Assembly: GCA_034434515.1 (NCBI GenBank)
Contig: DAOTZA010000054.1
Coordinates: forward strand, 1 to 64,000
Reading direction: 5' to 3'
DNA length: 64,000 nucleotides
Origin: NAK19 sp034434515
GTDB taxonomy: Bacteria; Chloroflexota; Anaerolineae; Anaerolineales; UBA4823
Shown: positions 7,539 to 15,751 of the stretch, in pieces
Position numbering within the stretch: position 1 is the stretch's first letter
How the letters are laid out: each line of letters starts with the position of its first letter
Notes under the pieces: generated by a model
Database searches by the model: none
Seen by the model: the letters and a program-made list of their open reading frames with translations, nothing else
Told to the model about the DNA's origin: nothing
Made by a program: the position numbers and the translations under genes

Positions 7539-10058
7539 TTACATCCGATGGGCTTCGCGAGCAATGATTTCATCCTGCAGTTCTTTACCGATTGAGGTGA
7601 AATAAGCGTTATATCCGGTTACCCGCACTAGCAGATGGCGGTAATTCTCCGGGTGCTTTTGGGCATCGCGCAGGATGTCGGCATCAATCAGGTTGATTTG
7701 TAAGGCCGTGCCGCCGTTTTCGATATAGCCGCGCAGGAAGGCTTTGAATTTTTGACGGTGTTCCGGATCGCGCAGCAGCGATGGGCTAAAAGTCATGGTG
7801 TGACTGCCGCCGTTGGGGAGGTAGTTGATATATTTTTCCCAGTCGCCGCCGTTCTTGCTCTTGCCTCCCAGGGCTTTGCCGACTGAGTTTACGTTTGCAG
7901 TTGGGCCATTGATATCGGCGCCGTTGGATGGGCAAAGGGCATTGGAAAGGAATTTGCCTTTTGGGCGGCCGTCGGGGCTGGCTGGCAGGATGTACGAATC
8001 GCCAACCCAATAATTCCAGGAGAGCATCCCCGGTCGCATTTGTCTGCCTGTCCAGCGGGTTTTATGTTTCCAGGTTTCCTCTGTCCACAATTCCATTACC
8101 CGCCGCGCCATCTCATCAGCCTGATCGTCATCGCGACCATACTTCGGGGCTTTATTCAAAGCCTGGGCTTGCAATATTTCGTGACCAATCCAATTGTCCT
8201 TGAGCGCCTGGATAAGTTGAGCCATGCTACAGATTTTTTGATCGTAAACCAGGTACTTGATCGCCAGGAGTGAGTCGACGGTGGTTGCAAAGGTAACCCC
8301 TTCGATGGTAGCAAACCAAAGCTCCGGGCCGCCTTGGGTGATATCCAGAGCTTTCTCAGCGCAACCGCGCACCAGACACGAAAGATAAGGAGTCGGCGAA
8401 AAAGTGGCAATCACCCGTTCGGTTTGCTCAAAGAGCTCAACGATTTTCTTGACAATAAAAGCGGTTTGGGTGGCATAAGCCTGCCAAAATTCCTCGAAGG
8501 TTTTGAATTGGGTTGCATCTCCGCTATCGGCGCCAAAGCGAATGTGCGGATCGGTCTTGCCGGTCATTTCATCGGTAAATGGGATCAAATCATAGCCGCC
8601 AGTCAGGGCTAACTCGACCGCTTTAAGCAGGTTGAGGTTCAAGTCCACCGTTCCGGAGCGGTCGTTGCCAACCATTGTGTTTTCCAGACAGCCAACCGGA
8701 GCGTATTCAAAGACATTGCTCTCGTTGATTAAGTGTTCTACCTGGGCTTTTTTCGCTTCTCTCAGCATCCCTGCCATGGAACGTTCATCGAAGTTTAGCA
8801 AGAAGGGCGACCCTTGGCTGGAGGCGATCATTTCAACCAGTTTATCGAGCAGTTCATCGGGAGTATTGCGGTGCAACCGTACATTGGGTTTTGGCTCCAG
8901 GATGGGCGACATTTCATCGATCACTTCTAGGATAGCGAAGGTGAGGTCATTGGTCATATCACGCCCATCGGGACCCATTCCCGAGAGGGTTAGCAGTTGA
9001 CCGTAACCGGCTGTGATACCTTGATTGGCTCCGGTACGAATCAGGTTGTCATAAGCGGTGTTACAATGGATCCAGAAGCACTTCAGGATTTCTTTGCTAA
9101 ATTCGCGATCCATTCCTTCCTCAAGTGATTTCTTCCACAAGGGGTAAAGAATTTGGTCGATCCGCCCAAAAGACAAACCTGGACCCGGATAGTTTTCTTC
9201 ACTCATAATTAACATGTGAGTCAGCCAGAGCGATTGAATGGCTTCCCAAAAGCTCTGCGCTGGTTCCCATGGAACGCGGCTGAGGTTTTCCGCCATTTGA
9301 AGAAGTTCCGCCCGACGAAGTTCATCCTTTTCCATGGTAGCCAGGCGCAGGCATGCCGCGCGATACTTTTGGGCCACATCCCGCGCCATGGTCGCCGCGG
9401 TTAGCATGGCGCGCAGTTGCGCGCCCTTGCGCCCTTTTTGTTCCTGTAGCGAGAAGCTCTGGTAGCGTTGTTGTAGTTCGGCGTAAATGTCCTTCCAACC
9501 TTTCCGGATAACGCGGGCGTAATCCGGAATCAAGTGTCCGCCGGTGCAGCCGGCGTTGCCGTAGCCATGGTCATGGAACCATTTGGCAGCCTGGCGGGTA
9601 CCGTTTTTGCCATAAACCAACTTTTCATAGGTTTTGGCTTCGGCTTTATTTAGACAGGTGGAGGTCTGCACATTGAAGCGTGCTCCAGCGATCAGATCGC
9701 CCGGCAGGATTTCGTGAGGCAGATAGTTGACCATGACCTCTCTCACAAACCACGCTCGCCTTTCGGGTAGACTCCATTTCCAGAATTCAGGATGCAGCTT
9801 TACCGGGCGAGCATTTTGGATAAAACAGGATCGGAAAGTTTGAAAAAAAGTGTAGGTTTCGGGGACGATGTAATACGAAATCTCTTCAAATTGAAAATCC
9901 CAGGGAGTGCCGGTTGTCCACGCGGTTGCTTCGTTGTTCCAGCGTCGTTTGACCCCTTGAAAATAATAGTCTCTCAACCATTGAATGCGCGGCGAAAGGT
10001 TATAAGGGGCCTTGACCGAATATTTTGCTTTAGGTGGTTCACAGGTCAGGGTGGTCAT
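7539..10058 (-). CDS. Glycyl radical enzyme of unassigned substrate
   Basis: This 839-residue protein has the two hallmarks of glycyl radical enzymes: the active-site thiyl cysteine in APVGCLEN (Cys457, Glu459) and the glycyl loop RVTGYNAYF (Gly815) near the C-terminus. It lacks the adjacent Cys-Cys of pyruvate formate-lyase, so it is not a classical PFL. The CxE pattern occurs in dehydratases, choline lyase, isethionate lyase and arylacetate decarboxylases. The segment GNDRSGTVDLNLNLLK after the cysteine does not match any of those I know well, so no substrate is assigned. Start: ATG with GGAGG 6 bases upstream. Control is probably by the GntR protein whose 3' end overlaps it by 20 bases. 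Confidence 0.9.
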   Translation of the reverse strand: MTTLTCEPPKAKYSVKAPYNLSPRIQWLRDYYFQGVKRRWNNEATAWTTGTPWDFQFEEISYYIVPETYTFFQTFRSCFIQNARPVKLHPEFWKWSLPERRAWFVREVMVNYLPHEILPGDLIAGARFNVQTSTCLNKAEAKTYEKLVYGKNGTRQAAKWFHDHGYGNAGCTGGHLIPDYARVIRKGWKDIYAELQQRYQSFSLQEQKGRKGAQLRAMLTAATMARDVAQKYRAACLRLATMEKDELRRAELLQMAENLSRVPWEPAQSFWEAIQSLWLTHMLIMSEENYPGPGLSFGRIDQILYPLWKKSLEEGMDREFSKEILKCFWIHCNTAYDNLIRTGANQGITAGYGQLLTLSGMGPDGRDMTNDLTFAILEVIDEMSPILEPKPNVRLHRNTPDELLDKLVEMIASSQGSPFLLNFDERSMAGMLREAKKAQVEHLINESNVFEYAPVGCLENTMVGNDRSGTVDLNLNLLKAVELALTGGYDLIPFTDEMTGKTDPHIRFGADSGDATQFKTFEEFWQAYATQTAFIVKKIVELFEQTERVIATFSPTPYLSCLVRGCAEKALDITQGGPELWFATIEGVTFATTVDSLLAIKYLVYDQKICSMAQLIQALKDNWIGHEILQAQALNKAPKYGRDDDQADEMARRVMELWTEETWKHKTRWTGRQMRPGMLSWNYWVGDSYILPASPDGRPKGKFLSNALCPSNGADINGPTANVNSVGKALGGKSKNGGDWEKYINYLPNGGSHTMTFSPSLLRDPEHRQKFKAFLRGYIENGGTALQINLIDADILRDAQKHPENYRHLLVRVTGYNAYFTSIGKELQDEIIAREAHRM

Positions 10059-10791
10059 TTTTTCCTCCGCAAAGGGACAAAAGGTGGCGGGCGCCGTGAT
10101 TTAACATCTCACTCATGATCGTTGCTGATAAATGAGCGTCTTGGCTTTGGATGGCTTGGACGAGTTGACGGTGAAAGTTGAAGACTTCCGCGATCACTCC
10201 ATCGCCAAGATGGTGTTTGAAAAAGCGGCTGGTGAGGTTGGTATAAACCGGTTTGAAGGAGTTGATCACCAACGGGTAGATCAGATTACCAGAAGCGATA
10301 GCAAGCAGTTGATGAAATCGGAAATCGATCTCTGCCAGCGCCTGTACATCTTGACAGTTAACCTGTTGTTCTTGTTCAAGCAGTTCTTGAAATTGCTCAA
10401 GATGGTCTGGGGTACGGTGAATGGCTGCCAGACGGGCGGTTTCCACTTCCATCAGAAGGCGCATCTGCAGCAAACTTTCTAAGAATGGTTGGTCGAGTTC
10501 ACCGTTGTGATAGGAGATCAGGGCGGTTAACATCGCTAACGAGCCGCTGGTGCGGAAATCGCTGACAAACACTCCGCGCCGCGGAACAATGGTGACCAGG
10601 CCTTGACTGGCTAAATCCACCAGAGCTTCGTGCAACACCGGCCGGCTGACGCCCAGTTGTTCCGCAAGCTGACGTTCGGGGGGTAACTTTTGCCCGATCT
10701 TTAATTTGCCAGAAAGGATGAGTTTCTGGAGCTTATTGGTACAGGCTTCTTTTAGGCTCTGTATATAAAGGGGTTCGATAAGCGTTTCCAC
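10039..10791 (-). CDS. GntR-family transcriptional regulator, FadR (FCD) subfamily
   Basis: An N-terminal winged helix (KLPPERQLAEQLGVSRPVLHEALVDL) is followed by an all-helical FCD ligand domain, which usually binds a small carboxylate through a metal site. I chose the GTG at 10791 (250 residues) because GGAAAAG lies 6 bases upstream and the family N-terminus begins there. An in-frame ATG at 10875 would add 28 atypical residues and swallow the operator. The gene lies directly before the glycyl radical enzyme and overlaps it, so it probably senses the substrate or product of that pathway and regulates itself. Confidence 0.85.
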   Translation of the reverse strand: METLIEPLYIQSLKEACTNKLQKLILSGKLKIGQKLPPERQLAEQLGVSRPVLHEALVDLASQGLVTIVPRRGVFVSDFRTSGSLAMLTALISYHNGELDQPFLESLLQMRLLMEVETARLAAIHRTPDHLEQFQELLEQEQQVNCQDVQALAEIDFRFHQLLAIASGNLIYPLVINSFKPVYTNLTSRFFKHHLGDGVIAEVFNFHRQLVQAIQSQDAHLSATIMSEMLNHGARHLLSLCGGKNDHPDL

Positions 10792-10802
10792 AACTTTTCC
10801 TG

Positions 10803-10813
10803 TGGTAAAACCA
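10803..10813. promoter_or_regulatory. FadR-type operator before the GntR gene
   Basis: TGGT-AAA-ACCA is a perfect match to the TGGT-N3-ACCA core recognised by FadR-subfamily GntR proteins. It sits 12 bases upstream of the chosen GTG start, where binding would block expression of the regulator and the operon. Confidence 0.6.
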
Positions 10814-10907
10814 CCAGCCAGATTAAAGATACTGTAACAAAAATTCAGGCCAAAATCAAGCCTGACAAATGTCATGTTTTAAAGAGTTGAATTCTCCTGT
10901 AAAAAGC

Positions 10908-10918
10908 TTGTTATACCA
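10908..10918. promoter_or_regulatory. Second, imperfect FadR-type operator
   Basis: TTGT-TAT-ACCA matches the TGGT-N3-ACCA core at seven of eight defined positions. It lies about 105 bases upstream of the first site, between the regulator and the preceding terminator. Two sites about ten helical turns apart would allow cooperative binding. Confidence 0.4.
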
Positions 10919-10953
10919 CTGAGACCCCCTCACCAAAATAGTCGTTGAAGTGA

Positions 10954-10982
10954 AACAGGGGCAAATTTGTCTTGCCCCTGTT
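10954..10982 (-). terminator. Intrinsic terminator after the sulfur gene cluster
   Basis: On the minus strand AACAGGGGCAA pairs with TTGCCCCTGTT around a 7-base loop. The T run is weak (TTTCA). It ends the ArsR to DsrE-like transcript 15 bases past the last stop codon and separates it from the glycyl radical operon. Confidence 0.7.
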
Positions 10983-10996
10983 ATCACATCTGAGAA

Positions 10997-11494
10997 TTAG
11001 ATAAAGATAATCTGTGCGTTTTCGGTTAGGTCAATAAATTCGCTCGCGGTGACTACACCATCCACGACATCGAGGAAGTCTTCTTTGGTCAGCTTCATCA
11101 TGTCAACAGTCATCTTGCAAGCGTAGATTTTCGCCCCACCGTCGTGGAGCATCTCCAGCATTTCGCGTACCGGTGGAACGTCCAGTTCCTCCATTTTCTT
11201 TCTCATCAAGCTCGTAGCTACTGCAGTCATCCCAGGTAATACACCAGCAAGTTGGGGAATTCCCATATTAATCGGAAAGCCCATCATGCCGGTTTTCATG
11301 CTGGTATTTGCCACCGGTGCGATTTCCAGATGATCGACGCGATGTTTGTTGATCATGTCAAGTCCCCAGAAGGTGAAGAAGAGGGTAACATCAACGCCAT
11401 TGCCAAGCGCAGCCCAACCCATGATCAGGGCGGGGTAAGCCATATCCAGATTACCTTTCGAGCAAATAAAAGCCATGTGACGGTTTTCAGACAT
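10997..11494 (-). CDS. DsrE/DsrF-like sulfur-transfer family protein
   Basis: This 165-residue protein resembles the DsrE/F/H-like (peroxiredoxin-like) family, small cytoplasmic proteins that carry sulfane sulfur on cysteine. It has conserved features of that fold: an opening strand ending in Cys11 (MAFICSKGNLDMAYPA), a glycine- and methionine-rich loop in the middle, and Cys126 in KIYACKMTVDMM near the C-terminus. The ATG at 11494 has a perfect AAGGAGG ribosome binding site. It is the last gene of a unit with ArsR, an SQR-like protein, DUF1641 and a TusE/DsrC protein, which points to sulfur or persulfide transfer. Confidence 0.82.
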   Translation of the reverse strand: MSENRHMAFICSKGNLDMAYPALIMGWAALGNGVDVTLFFTFWGLDMINKHRVDHLEIAPVANTSMKTGMMGFPINMGIPQLAGVLPGMTAVATSLMRKKMEELDVPPVREMLEMLHDGGAKIYACKMTVDMMKLTKEDFLDVVDGVVTASEFIDLTENAQIIFI

Positions 11495-11557
11495 TGCAAT
11501 CCTCCTTATCAAATAATTTAGTGGGGGAGACCAACAGATTGGCCTCCCGCACAATTT

Positions 11558-11866
11558 CTAAATGCACCCTTCTGGTTTACCAAGCCCGGCAATTTTGGCG
11601 ACCTTTTTCGCAGGCCCTTTGGGGAAGAGTTCGAAAAGCTCTTTGGTGCTCAGGCCGGTGCCGTTGGTAATCTGGCGTAAGGTTGGCGACGCGCCATTTT
11701 TGGCTGCAGCTTCACGACACCAGCGGATCACTTGCCAGTGTTTTTCAGTCAATTCAATCCCTTCCTGTTCAGCCAACGCTTTGGCGATTTCCTCGTTCCA
11801 AACAGATGGATCGGTGAGGAAGCCTTCTTCGTTGAGAGGAATGTTTGCAAGGATACTCATAGCCAT
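11558..11866 (-). CDS. TusE/DsrC/DsvC-family sulfur-carrier protein with one C-terminal cysteine
   Basis: This 102-residue protein ends in a flexible arm, KIAGLGKPEGCI, with the invariant penultimate Cys101. In DsrC a second cysteine sits 11 residues earlier; here that position is Ala90. By the usual rule it is TusE-like, using a single thiol to receive sulfur from a DsrE- or TusBCD-like donor, rather than a full DsrC that makes a trisulfide for sulfite reductase. An additional Cys50 lies in the helical body. An AAAGGAG ribosome binding site supports the start. It lies between the DUF1641 and DsrE-like genes in the same unit. Confidence 0.9.
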   Translation of the reverse strand: MAMSILANIPLNEEGFLTDPSVWNEEIAKALAEQEGIELTEKHWQVIRWCREAAAKNGASPTLRQITNGTGLSTKELFELFPKGPAKKVAKIAGLGKPEGCI

Positions 11867-11868
11867 TG

Positions 11869-12492
11869 TTACTCTCCTTTTTGATTTGGATGATGATTAG
11901 AATTCTGGGGCAATTCACCCAGGACTTTCAAAAGGTTTGTGAGACGAGCTAAACCAATCCGCACCTGAGGATTTTGCAGGGATTTGAGCAAGGCAAACAG
12001 AGTTGTATGCTCAGGCGGGATTTCTGCGGTTAGAGCTTGCCAGGCTTTGCCAGGTATGGCAAAGTAACCCTGTCGCTCTAGTTGGTCTAGCTTGTTAACA
12101 GTTGTGTTGAAGACCGGTTTCATGAGCATATTTAATTCTTCTCCCAAGCTCATCAGTGCTTCGAGCAAATCAAGTGCTTGGAGTAATAAATGTGTGTCGC
12201 GCAGCAAGCGCTTGAGCAGATAAAACAAATCTTCGGCTTTGAACTCACTGCCAATTTCTGCCAGTTCATCGATCGCAACCTTGATCATCTGATTGCCGAT
12301 CGGAATCAAGTCTTGTTTAAGTTCTTCCAATTCCTCTGCGCGACGGCGCTCTTCGGCGAGATGATCTTCGATCTGATCCAATCGCTGCTGAATTGCATCA
12401 AGCTGAATTAAGCGTTGCTGAATCGCATCCAGTTGATCAAAGCGCTGCAGCAGGATTTGGAATTGATCCAGGGTAAGCGTTGTATCGGCCAT
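11869..12492 (-). CDS. DUF1641 protein
   Basis: This 207-residue protein opens with a coiled-coil segment rich in QRLxQLDAIQQRL (about residues 10-60). The DUF1641 core follows, recognisable by DLIPIGNQMIKVAIDELAEI, EDLFYLLKRLLRDT and a terminal LERQGYF. Members of this family often sit beside SQR-like flavoproteins or formate dehydrogenase accessory genes; the biochemical role is unknown. The coiled coil suggests oligomerisation or membrane-edge scaffolding of the SQR-like enzyme encoded 10 bases upstream. Only 2 bases separate it from the TusE/DsrC gene. Confidence 0.8.
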   Translation of the reverse strand: MADTTLTLDQFQILLQRFDQLDAIQQRLIQLDAIQQRLDQIEDHLAEERRRAEELEELKQDLIPIGNQMIKVAIDELAEIGSEFKAEDLFYLLKRLLRDTHLLLQALDLLEALMSLGEELNMLMKPVFNTTVNKLDQLERQGYFAIPGKAWQALTAEIPPEHTTLFALLKSLQNPQVRIGLARLTNLLKVLGELPQNSNHHPNQKGE

Positions 12493-12502
12493 TGCATTCC
12501 TC

Positions 12503-13735
12503 CTATGCCCATTTTCCAGCCATGCTCATCTGCGATTCAAAAGGCAATTCACCGCCCTTGAGCAGAATATTCCAGTAAATCCAGCGAAACATCATCTTAC
12601 CCCAGTGGTTCGAGTGCGACTCATAGAGCAGGGAGAATGGCCCAAAGCCAGGTAGAGGGTATTTACCGGGCAAAGGTTCTACATCATAGTTAAAGTCGAT
12701 CAGGACGCCTTTATCAAATCCGGATTCAATGAAACAGTTGGCATGTCCGTCGAATTTTGGCATCAACTCTAAGCCTTCGATGCTGCGCAGCAAATTCTCG
12801 ACCAGTACATCTAACATATAGTGCGCTACTGAGCCAGCCTTAGAAGTTGGGACATTGCTGGCATCACCGATGACGAAAATGTTTTCCCAATTCAGGCTCC
12901 GCAGGGTGTGCTTTTCGGTCGGAACGAAATTCAATTCGTCTCCCATCTGAGATCGCTCAATGGCATCGGAACCTTTGTTGGTTGGGATGCTAACCAGCAA
13001 GTCGTATTCCACCTCAATTTCATCATAAGAGCGGATGACCTGCTTGGCGGTGTCCACTTCCATGATGTTGAAATCTGTGATAGCTTGAATACCTTTTTCC
13101 TGCAACATCCCACCGAGAATCTTGGCTGCGCGTGGTTTGGTAAAGACATCAGAAAGCGGTGTGGTAAACACAAGTTCAACTTTATCCCGCATACCCCGTT
13201 CGGTAAAGAACCAATCGGCGAGGAAGAGAAACTCCAGTGGAGCAACGGGGCATTTGATGGGCATTTCAGCAATGTTGACTACCAAACGGCCTCCCTTCCA
13301 ATACTTGAGAAAGTTGGCTAATTTGACCGCGCCTTCCAGGTTGTAGAAGGTGAAAATATTCTTTTGCCAACCACCATCCACCATGCCCGGAATTTCTTCT
13401 GGGTAGATGTCACTACCAGTAGCGATGACCAGATAATCGTAATGAATCACGCGGTTGTCTTTGCGCAGAATGACCCGGCTCTTGTCTGGCTCGATGACTT
13501 CAATATCGGAGAAGATAACATCGACAGTTTGTGGGAGGAAATTCCGCTTAGGTTTGATGACATCCCGTTGGGTATAGATACCAAAAGGGATAAAGAGATA
13601 ACCAGGTTGATAGTGATGGACCTCGTCACGGTCAACAACAATGATACGCCATTCCTGTAGGTCAAGTTGTTCAGCCATTTTATTGGCAACCATTGTTCCG
13701 CCGGTGCCGGCACCTAAAATCAGCAATGTCTTCAT
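12503..13735 (-). CDS. Sulfide:quinone oxidoreductase-like flavoprotein
   Basis: This 410-residue FAD protein of the pyridine nucleotide-disulfide fold starts with the dinucleotide motif ILGAGTGGTM and has ATGSD and VIGDASNVPTSKAG. Its only two cysteines, Cys162 (PIKCPVAP) and Cys334 (HANCFIES), sit where SQR enzymes keep the redox pair that oxidises sulfide to polysulfide. The third cysteine of some SQR types is absent. SQR proteins attach to the membrane and reduce quinone. The 4-base overlap with the ArsR gene and the sulfur-carrier genes downstream support a sulfide or persulfide role. A related NADH dehydrogenase-like function is less likely. Confidence 0.85.
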   Translation of the reverse strand: MKTLLILGAGTGGTMVANKMAEQLDLQEWRIIVVDRDEVHHYQPGYLFIPFGIYTQRDVIKPKRNFLPQTVDVIFSDIEVIEPDKSRVILRKDNRVIHYDYLVIATGSDIYPEEIPGMVDGGWQKNIFTFYNLEGAVKLANFLKYWKGGRLVVNIAEMPIKCPVAPLEFLFLADWFFTERGMRDKVELVFTTPLSDVFTKPRAAKILGGMLQEKGIQAITDFNIMEVDTAKQVIRSYDEIEVEYDLLVSIPTNKGSDAIERSQMGDELNFVPTEKHTLRSLNWENIFVIGDASNVPTSKAGSVAHYMLDVLVENLLRSIEGLELMPKFDGHANCFIESGFDKGVLIDFNYDVEPLPGKYPLPGFGPFSLLYESHSNHWGKMMFRWIYWNILLKGGELPFESQMSMAGKWA

Positions 13736-14106
13736 AGTTCTACTTCTCCTTGAGGTAGGGTTTCGAGTGGGAAAGCAATGTTGAGCAGTTGGGCGCGTTC
13801 TTTCATTGTATCTGCCAGTATCTCACGCAAAAGATTCAAGGCAGTGATCACGCGAGGGTCTTTTAGTCGGTAGTTGATATGTTGTCCGTCTCGTTCGGAA
13901 GTGACCAATCCCACCTCCCGTAGGACTTTCAAATGTCGAGAAACAGTAGATTGATTCATCCCCAGCGCCTCCACAATCTCAGAGACGGTACAATCTTTCT
14001 CTGCAATCAAGTAGAGGATCATAATGCGACTTGGGTCAGCCAGACCACTACAAATATGAGCATGAAGTTGGTGGATTTCTTCTTGTAGATTTTTTGGGAG
14101 ACTCAC
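13732..14106 (-). CDS. ArsR/SmtB-family transcriptional repressor
   Basis: This 124-residue winged-helix protein has a recognition helix TVSEIVEALGMNQSTVSRHLKVLREVGLV and the typical wing ERDGQHINYRL. Two cysteines, Cys19 and Cys39, could sense a metal or persulfide. They do not align with the pair of the sulfide sensors SqrR/BigR. The start is GTG with AAGGAG 8 bases upstream. It is the first gene of the sulfur unit and overlaps the SQR-like gene by 4 bases, so it probably represses its own operon through the palindrome just upstream. Confidence 0.9.
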   Translation of the reverse strand: MSLPKNLQEEIHQLHAHICSGLADPSRIMILYLIAEKDCTVSEIVEALGMNQSTVSRHLKVLREVGLVTSERDGQHINYRLKDPRVITALNLLREILADTMKERAQLLNIAFPLETLPQGEVEL

Positions 14107-14130
14107 AACTCAAACTCCTTGTATATAGAT

Positions 14131-14150
14131 ATATGCGCCTTTGTGCATAT
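14131..14150. promoter_or_regulatory. Inverted-repeat operator before the ArsR gene
   Basis: ATATGC-N8-GCATAT is a perfect 6-8-6 inverted repeat in an AT-rich stretch, 25-44 bases upstream of the ArsR start. Size and position fit an ArsR-family operator overlapping the promoter. Confidence 0.6.
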
Positions 14151-14291
14151 CTGTATATATTTTATCGGATAAACTGAAGAGGTATAGTGAAATTAATCAC
14201 TATCGAACAGGATAACTGTCATGATAAGGTTTGATTGAGAATGTGAGCCCCAATATCTTTCCGACGTTGGAAATGTGTCAAATAGATAGGG

Positions 14292-14966
14292 TTAATGTTC
14301 CCCCACTGCCGATAAGCCTGGCAGGCGGGTGCGCCGTTCCAGCCATTTCAAAACGAAATCAACCAAATAGACCAGGACCAAATACAGAATGGCAACGGCT
14401 AAATAGGAACTAATTGGATCATAGGTGCGAGAGGCAATCAATTTGGCGCGCGTCATCAGCTCCGGCACCGCGATCAGGAAAACCACCGAGGTAGCTTTAA
14501 GCAGGGAAACCGGCTCGTTTGCCCAAGCCGGGATGGCAAGGCGCAGAGCTTGAGGGAGAATGATGTAAAAGACCGCCTTCCATTTGGACATGCCAATAGC
14601 GCGGGCGGCTAACATCTGCCCTTCTCCAATGGCGAGAATTGAGCCGCGCAGATATTCTGCCTGATAAGCGCCTGAATTTAATCCCAGCGCCAGAAAAGCA
14701 GACCATTCACGGCTGAGAGTGATTCCCAGGCCAGGCAAACCATAGTAAAGCAAAAAAACCTGTACCAGCAAGGGGGTGCCACGGAATAATTCGATGTAGG
14801 CAATCGCCAGGTTGCGCCAAAACCTGCCTGCATACGTACGCGCCAGGGTTGCTGCCAGCCCCAGGATAAAACCCGCCAAAACCCCCTCGGCGGTCAGGAG
14901 CAGGGTCATCCCCATTCCACTCAGTAAATCTGGGAGAAAGCGAACGAAGAACTCCAGAAAAGCCAT
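14292..14966 (-). CDS. Polar amino acid ABC transporter permease
   Basis: This 224-residue inner-membrane permease of the His/Glu/Gln/Arg family has about five membrane helices. The EAA loop that contacts the ATPase reads ARAIGMSKWKAVFYIILPQALRLAIP. Its start overlaps the ATPase stop by one base. It is the distal gene of the four-gene import operon (binding protein, permease, ATPase, permease). The two different permeases probably form a heterodimer. Specificity cannot be read from the sequence. Confidence 0.92.
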   Translation of the reverse strand: MAFLEFFVRFLPDLLSGMGMTLLLTAEGVLAGFILGLAATLARTYAGRFWRNLAIAYIELFRGTPLLVQVFLLYYGLPGLGITLSREWSAFLALGLNSGAYQAEYLRGSILAIGEGQMLAARAIGMSKWKAVFYIILPQALRLAIPAWANEPVSLLKATSVVFLIAVPELMTRAKLIASRTYDPISSYLAVAILYLVLVYLVDFVLKWLERRTRLPGLSAVGEH

Positions 14967-15733
14967 TATTTCTTCTCTTTCTTTCCATAAAGTTCGCTGA
15001 TCTTACCCAGAAACTCCCGCGTGCGAGGGTGTTGGGGGTGTTCAAAGAGGTCTTCCGGTGACCCTTGTTCAACGATTCTGCCTTTTTCCATGAAGATGAT
15101 TCGATCGGCTACTTCGCGAGCGAAGCCCATTTCGTGCGTGACCACCAACATGGTCATGTGTTCGCGGGCTAATTGTTCCATCACGCCTAAAACCTCACCG
15201 ATCAGTTCTGGATCCAGCGCTGAGGTTGGCTCATCGAAGAGCATGATTAGGGGGTCCATAGCCAGAGCACGGGCAATGGCAACCCGCTGTTGCTGGCCGC
15301 CTGAAAGCTGAGCGGGGTAGTGATTGGCTCGATCTGCCAGGCCTACCCGTTCTAACTCGTGTAAGGCTTTTCGTCTGGCCTGGTCGGGTGACATCTTCTT
15401 GACTTTGGTCAGCCCGACCATGACATTCCCCAGAGCGGTGAGATGATTGAAAAGGAGAAAATTTTGAAACACCATGCCAATTTTCTGGCGTACCTGATCG
15501 GCATCCACCGAAGGAGCTGTAATTTCCTGACCTTCGAGAAAGATCTGTCCGTTGTTTACCGGCGTTAGCAGGTTTAAGCAGCGCAACAGGGTGCTTTTTC
15601 CGGTGCCACTCGGACCGATAATCACGATGGTTTCGCCTTTGTGCACATCTAAGCAGATATCTTTGAAGATGACATTATCGCCGTAAATTTTGGTCAGATT
15701 TTTGGCTTGTAAAATGTAAGGTGTTTCGGTCAT
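14966..15733 (-). CDS. Polar amino acid ABC transporter ATP-binding protein (GlnQ/HisP family)
   Basis: This 255-residue ATPase has Walker A GPSGTGKST (residues 40-48), signature LSGGQQQR, Walker B LIMLFDEPTSALDPE and the His switch VVTHEMGFA. It powers import with the two flanking permeases. The two permease genes on either side and the binding protein further upstream make a complete importer. Confidence 0.95.
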   Translation of the reverse strand: MTETPYILQAKNLTKIYGDNVIFKDICLDVHKGETIVIIGPSGTGKSTLLRCLNLLTPVNNGQIFLEGQEITAPSVDADQVRQKIGMVFQNFLLFNHLTALGNVMVGLTKVKKMSPDQARRKALHELERVGLADRANHYPAQLSGGQQQRVAIARALAMDPLIMLFDEPTSALDPELIGEVLGVMEQLAREHMTMLVVTHEMGFAREVADRIIFMEKGRIVEQGSPEDLFEHPQHPRTREFLGKISELYGKKEKK

Positions 15734-15751
15734 GCCACTCGGCTCCTTGGG

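Noticed and set aside
7539..10058. Pyruvate formate-lyase
   Set aside because: The adjacent Cys-Cys pair is absent; the active site reads VGCLEN, and the activase has two extra ferredoxin clusters.
13732..14106. SqrR/BigR-type sulfide sensor identification
   Set aside because: Cys19 and Cys39 do not align with the sensing pair of SqrR/BigR; only the general ArsR assignment is kept.
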